DNA from: Luteibacter aegosomatissinici
GTDB taxonomy: Bacteria > Pseudomonadota > Gammaproteobacteria > Xanthomonadales > Rhodanobacteraceae
Assembly (NCBI RefSeq): GCF_023078495.1
Contig: NZ_CP095742.1
Coordinates: 1,736,001-1,800,000, forward strand
Length of the DNA: 64,000 bases
Direction: 5' to 3'
Under the pieces are notes generated by a model, which saw nothing but the letters and a program-made list of their open reading frames with translations, did no database searches and was not told where the DNA came from. The position numbers and the translations under genes are program-made. Positions 61,449 to 64,000 of the stretch are shown one piece after another (positions within the stretch are counted from its first letter, which is position 1; every line of letters starts with the position of its first letter).

Positions 61449-62294
61449 ATGACCGAACTTGCCGTGAACCCTACTGACAGCCGCAGGGGCAGTATTGCCT
61501 GCGTCGGCATGGGTATAACCCTGGGCTCTCATCTGACGCCGCTCGCGCGCAGCCACATCGAGACGGCGGATGTCGTCTTTGCCGCCTTGTCCGATCACCT
61601 CGTCGAGCTTTGGCTGCGCCGTCTGAATCCGGATGTGCGCAGCTTGCAGCCGTACTATCGGCCGGGCAAATCGCGCATGAAGACCTACCGCGAATGGGTC
61701 GAGCTGATGATGACCGAGGTTCGTGCGAACAAGCGCGTCTGTGCGGTGTTCTACGGCCATCCCGGCATTTTTGCCTGGTCGCCGCACAAGGTCATCGACG
61801 TTGCGCGTGCCGAAGGCTACCGCGCCCACATGGAGCCCGGCATATCTGCGGAAGATTGCCTGTATGCCGATCTGGGCATCGATCCGGGGCGCGTGGGTTG
61901 CCAGCACCTCGAAGCCAGCCAGCCACTTTTCTTTGAGCGCCAGCTGGATACAACCAGCCAGGTCATCCTGTGGCAGTTGGGTGTCGTCGGTGATCGTTCG
62001 CTTGGCCGGTTCCTCACGCCTGATGCCTACAGGGAACTGCTCACAGAGCGCCTGTGCGAGGACTATCCGGCCGACCATGAGGTGATCGTTTATCGCGCGC
62101 CCACGCTTCCGATCGATGGGCCTTACATCCAGCGCATGGCCCTTCGCGACTTTCCGCGCGCGGAGTTCACTGGCCACGAAACGCTTGTGTTGCCCCCGCT
62201 CCATGCGTTGAAGCCCAACGCAAGGATGCGTGCAAGGCTGGATGAGCTTGATGCGCTCTACGGTGAAGGCACCGAGGCGGCCGTGCTGGCATAA
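61449..62294 (+). CDS. borosin-type peptide backbone N-methyltransferase (split, SonM-like)
   Basis: A 281-aa TP-methylase (tetrapyrrole-methylase fold). Residues 15-27 (GSIACVGMGITLG) form the SAM loop. The catalytic set of borosin enzymes is present: Tyr69/Tyr70 in QPYYRPGKSR, Arg76, Tyr80 (RMKTY) and Tyr102 in VFYGHPG; EPGISAEDCLYADLGIDPG and ILWQLGVVGD follow. These enzymes methylate backbone amides of a peptide bound in cis or, in the split type, in trans. The separate small gene 79 bp downstream is the expected substrate. A non-peptide porphyrin methylase would lack this RxxxY/Y set. Confidence 0.85.
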   Translation: MTELAVNPTDSRRGSIACVGMGITLGSHLTPLARSHIETADVVFAALSDHLVELWLRRLNPDVRSLQPYYRPGKSRMKTYREWVELMMTEVRANKRVCAVFYGHPGIFAWSPHKVIDVARAEGYRAHMEPGISAEDCLYADLGIDPGRVGCQHLEASQPLFFERQLDTTSQVILWQLGVVGDRSLGRFLTPDAYRELLTERLCEDYPADHEVIVYRAPTLPIDGPYIQRMALRDFPRAEFTGHETLVLPPLHALKPNARMRARLDELDALYGEGTEAAVLA

Positions 62295-62373
62295 GCCGCT
62301 AAAGATTGAGGTCTGCTTGCCGTTACAGCACGGTGCGGTAGCGCTTCCAAGTCATGAAAACCAGGGGAACAAC

Positions 62374-62694
62374 ATGCGCGACACGGTAGAACTACTGGAG
62401 GCCATCGGCCGCGACGCGACATTGCGGCACGCATCGCGAGAGGACTTGGCGAAGGTGCTGCAGGCGGAAAACGCATCGGAAGGGCTGCGCGAACTTGCCT
62501 CCGGCGGCGATAGCGCCACGCTGACGAAAGAGCTCGGTCTCGAGCACATGCACGTCGAGCATACGAGCCAGACGGGTGGCCACGAAGGCGACGGCCATGA
62601 CGATCACCACCACCATCACCCCGATCGCGATCACGATCGGGAAGACAAGCCTTCCCAGCACCCTGAAGATGGCGACAGCACGCCGCCAGCCTGA
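62374..62694 (+). CDS. borosin precursor peptide with His/Asp-rich tail
   Basis: A 106-aa protein starting after CAGGGGAA. Residues 1-57 (TVELLEAIGRDATLRHASREDLAKVLQAENASEGLRELASGGD... ) form helices like the borosin-binding domain of SonA: a short Asp/Leu-rich helix pair that docks on the methyltransferase. Residues 58-90 (EHMHVEHTSQTGGHEGDGHDDHHHHHHPDRDHDRED) are very His/Asp-rich, unlike the hydrophobic cores usually methylated. It is directly downstream of the methyltransferase. Which residues are methylated is not clear. Confidence 0.7.
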   Translation: MRDTVELLEAIGRDATLRHASREDLAKVLQAENASEGLRELASGGDSATLTKELGLEHMHVEHTSQTGGHEGDGHDDHHHHHPDRDHDREDKPSQHPEDGDSTPPA

Positions 62695-62705
62695 CCTTGC
62701 CTGAT

Positions 62706-64000
62706 ATGGCCCGCGGCCGCCTTGGGCGCCTACGCTCGGGGGCACTCCTGATCGGAGTCGCCCTCGGAGCGCTGACGCCTCTTGGCCACGCATCCGAGCC
62801 CCGGCGCGACATCACTACAACGGAGCGGCTCGAATGGACCGACGGCATGCGCACGTCGGATCACCCGCACTTCATTGACTCGCTAGCTCAACTTCATCGT
62901 AGCGACGCTGGCATGACGCCTGCCGAGCGGCGATACCTCCGGTTTCTCGACGGCTGGGAGGCGAACTACGAGGGGAAGTATCCCGAGGCGGAGGCGGCTT
63001 TCAGGAAGGTCATTGCTGATGCGAGCGATGATGCCGTGGGCATCCGGGCAACGTCCTTGTTGATGAACAACTTGAGCGAGCAAGGAAAGTACGCCGAAGG
63101 CTACGCGGTGGCCACGCGGGCGGCAGATACGTTGCCCGAGATAACGGACCCGTACCCGCGCTATGTCTTGCTTGCCAATCTCTCGCAAATGCTGACCTTC
63201 GCCGGCCAGCCAGAGCAGGGGTTGAAGTACGCCGAGCAGATGCTGGAGGCCACGCCTGCAGGTCAATCGGCTTGCCAGGCGATGGTCCAGAAGGTCACGG
63301 CGCTCGAAGGAGCGCGGCAATTAACGTCCCGTAGCCCAGATCTGCTCAAGACGATCGAAACCTGCACCACCGACAACCAGCCGATCTTTGCTAACACGGC
63401 ATCGCTCATCCTCGTCGATCGCCTGCTGGATGAGCACAAGCTTGCGGATGCATTGGCCGCGAATCAACGCATCGTGCCCGGAATTCGGGCCAGTCAATAT
63501 TTTCGCCACCTTATCGATGCCATTTCGCAACGTGCACGGATCTACGAGCAGATGGGTAACACGGCCGAAGCCCGTCGCGCAGCGCTGGATGCCGTCAGCA
63601 TGGCCCACGCGGGCGACGTGAATGAGGCCATGCGTTTCGCGTACCGCATTCTGTATTCCACCGAGAAGGCGCAAGGAAATACTGCCAGTGCACTGGCGTA
63701 TTACGAGAACTATGTTATCCAGGATCAGGGATATCTGCGCGACGCTAACGTCAGGAATGCCGCCTACGAGGCGGCGCGCGAACATTTCCGCGCGGAGAAG
63801 CTCGAGACCGAAGGCTTGAGCAAGGAAAACCACATCCTGAAGTTGCAGCAGGCGCTCGATGCCAAGGCTGTAGAGGCCAGCAGACTGTATGTCGTGGTCT
63901 TGTCGCTGGTCCTGCTCTCGATCGTGTTCTGGATGGTGCGTATCAAGCGCTCGCAGTTGCGCTTCAAGTGGCTCTCATCGTGCGACGGATTGACCGGCAT
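62706..64000 (+). CDS. exported TPR-repeat diguanylate cyclase, 3' end cut off
   Basis: An open frame of 431 residues running off the window. A signal peptide or first helix (GALLIGVALGALTPLGHAS) is followed by a periplasmic helical TPR-like repeat region to about residue 380, one membrane helix (LYVVVLSLVLLSIVFWMV) and then CDGLTG, the opening of a GGDEF domain. The TPR-GGDEF architecture suggests signal-controlled c-di-GMP synthesis. It lies 11 bp after the precursor gene and could be co-transcribed. Confidence 0.8.
   Translation, partial: MARGRLGRLRSGALLIGVALGALTPLGHASEPRRDITTTERLEWTDGMRTSDHPHFIDSLAQLHRSDAGMTPAERRYLRFLDGWEANYEGKYPEAEAAFRKVIADASDDAVGIRATSLLMNNLSEQGKYAEGYAVATRAADTLPEITDPYPRYVLLANLSQMLTFAGQPEQGLKYAEQMLEATPAGQSACQAMVQKVTALEGARQLTSRSPDLLKTIETCTTDNQPIFANTASLILVDRLLDEHKLADALAANQRIVPGIRASQYFRHLIDAISQRARIYEQMGNTAEARRAALDAVSMAHAGDVNEAMRFAYRILYSTEKAQGNTASALAYYENYVIQDQGYLRDANVRNAAYEAAREHFRAEKLETEGLSKENHILKLQQALDAKAVEASRLYVVVLSLVLLSIVFWMVRIKRSQLRFKWLSSCDGLTG

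Noticed and set aside
1-64000. CRISPR arrays, tRNA or rRNA genes, integrases, IS elements
   Set aside because: No regularly spaced repeats, no cloverleaf-type sequence with a T-arm, and no transposase or integrase motifs were found on either strand.

Overview
High-GC gammaproteobacterial chromosome, most likely Xanthomonadales / Rhodanobacteraceae (Luteibacter-Dyella type). This is inferred from the two-gene egtB-egtD operon, Slp lipoprotein, Oar-like TonB receptor, many LysR/SDR pairs and a REP-like GCGCGC palindrome. No tRNA, rRNA, CRISPR, IS element or prophage is visible. The first 47 kb is ordinary chromosome with islands of interest; 47-64 kb is richer in unusual systems.

Layout. 1-15 kb: housekeeping (tesB fragment, AmpD-like amidase, rlmKL, ergothioneine egtBD, mfd, CDF exporter, slp, rlmJ, a divergent NAD(P)H reductase/LysR pair). 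15-20 kb: a TonB receptor and an M28 peptidase in one operon. 20-25.4 kb: DMT and MFS exporters with their AraC and LysR regulators. 25.4-36.5 kb: a divergent sugar locus (DeoR/AgaR regulator, amidohydrolase, class I aldolase; AgaS-like SIS protein, two PfkB kinases, clan-D glycosidase, Oar-like TonB receptor). It reads as galactosamine/GalNAc glycan use, with a helically phased TTTCGTT pair as candidate operator. 36.6-37.6 kb: a small lower-GC orphan patch with REP copies. 37.6-47.3 kb: SulP permease, two-component system, GT9, an orphan 496-aa protein, RidA/SDR/LysR, DUF417.

47.4-51.6 kb: a compact three-gene unit of TIR-TM-TPR protein, 47-aa acidic peptide and SLOG-plus-membrane protein, with a near-consensus CRP/Clp site upstream. 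It is a candidate NAD-derived nucleotide signalling or defence system. 51.6-57.1 kb: an expanded bufferin (MNIO/DUF692 RiPP) operon with two Cys-rich precursors, one MNIO enzyme, two DUF2063 partners and two DoxX proteins. It is divergent from an ECF sigma / NrsF-type anti-sigma pair, and both directions carry an identical GTAACC-N16-CGAA promoter. 57.3-61.3 kb: a lipoprotein pair, NTF2-like protein, FAD monooxygenase and TetR. 61.4-64 kb: a split borosin pair (backbone N-methyltransferase plus separate His-rich precursor) followed by a TPR-GGDEF gene cut by the window end.

All family calls come from reading motifs in the translated sequence; no database search was possible.
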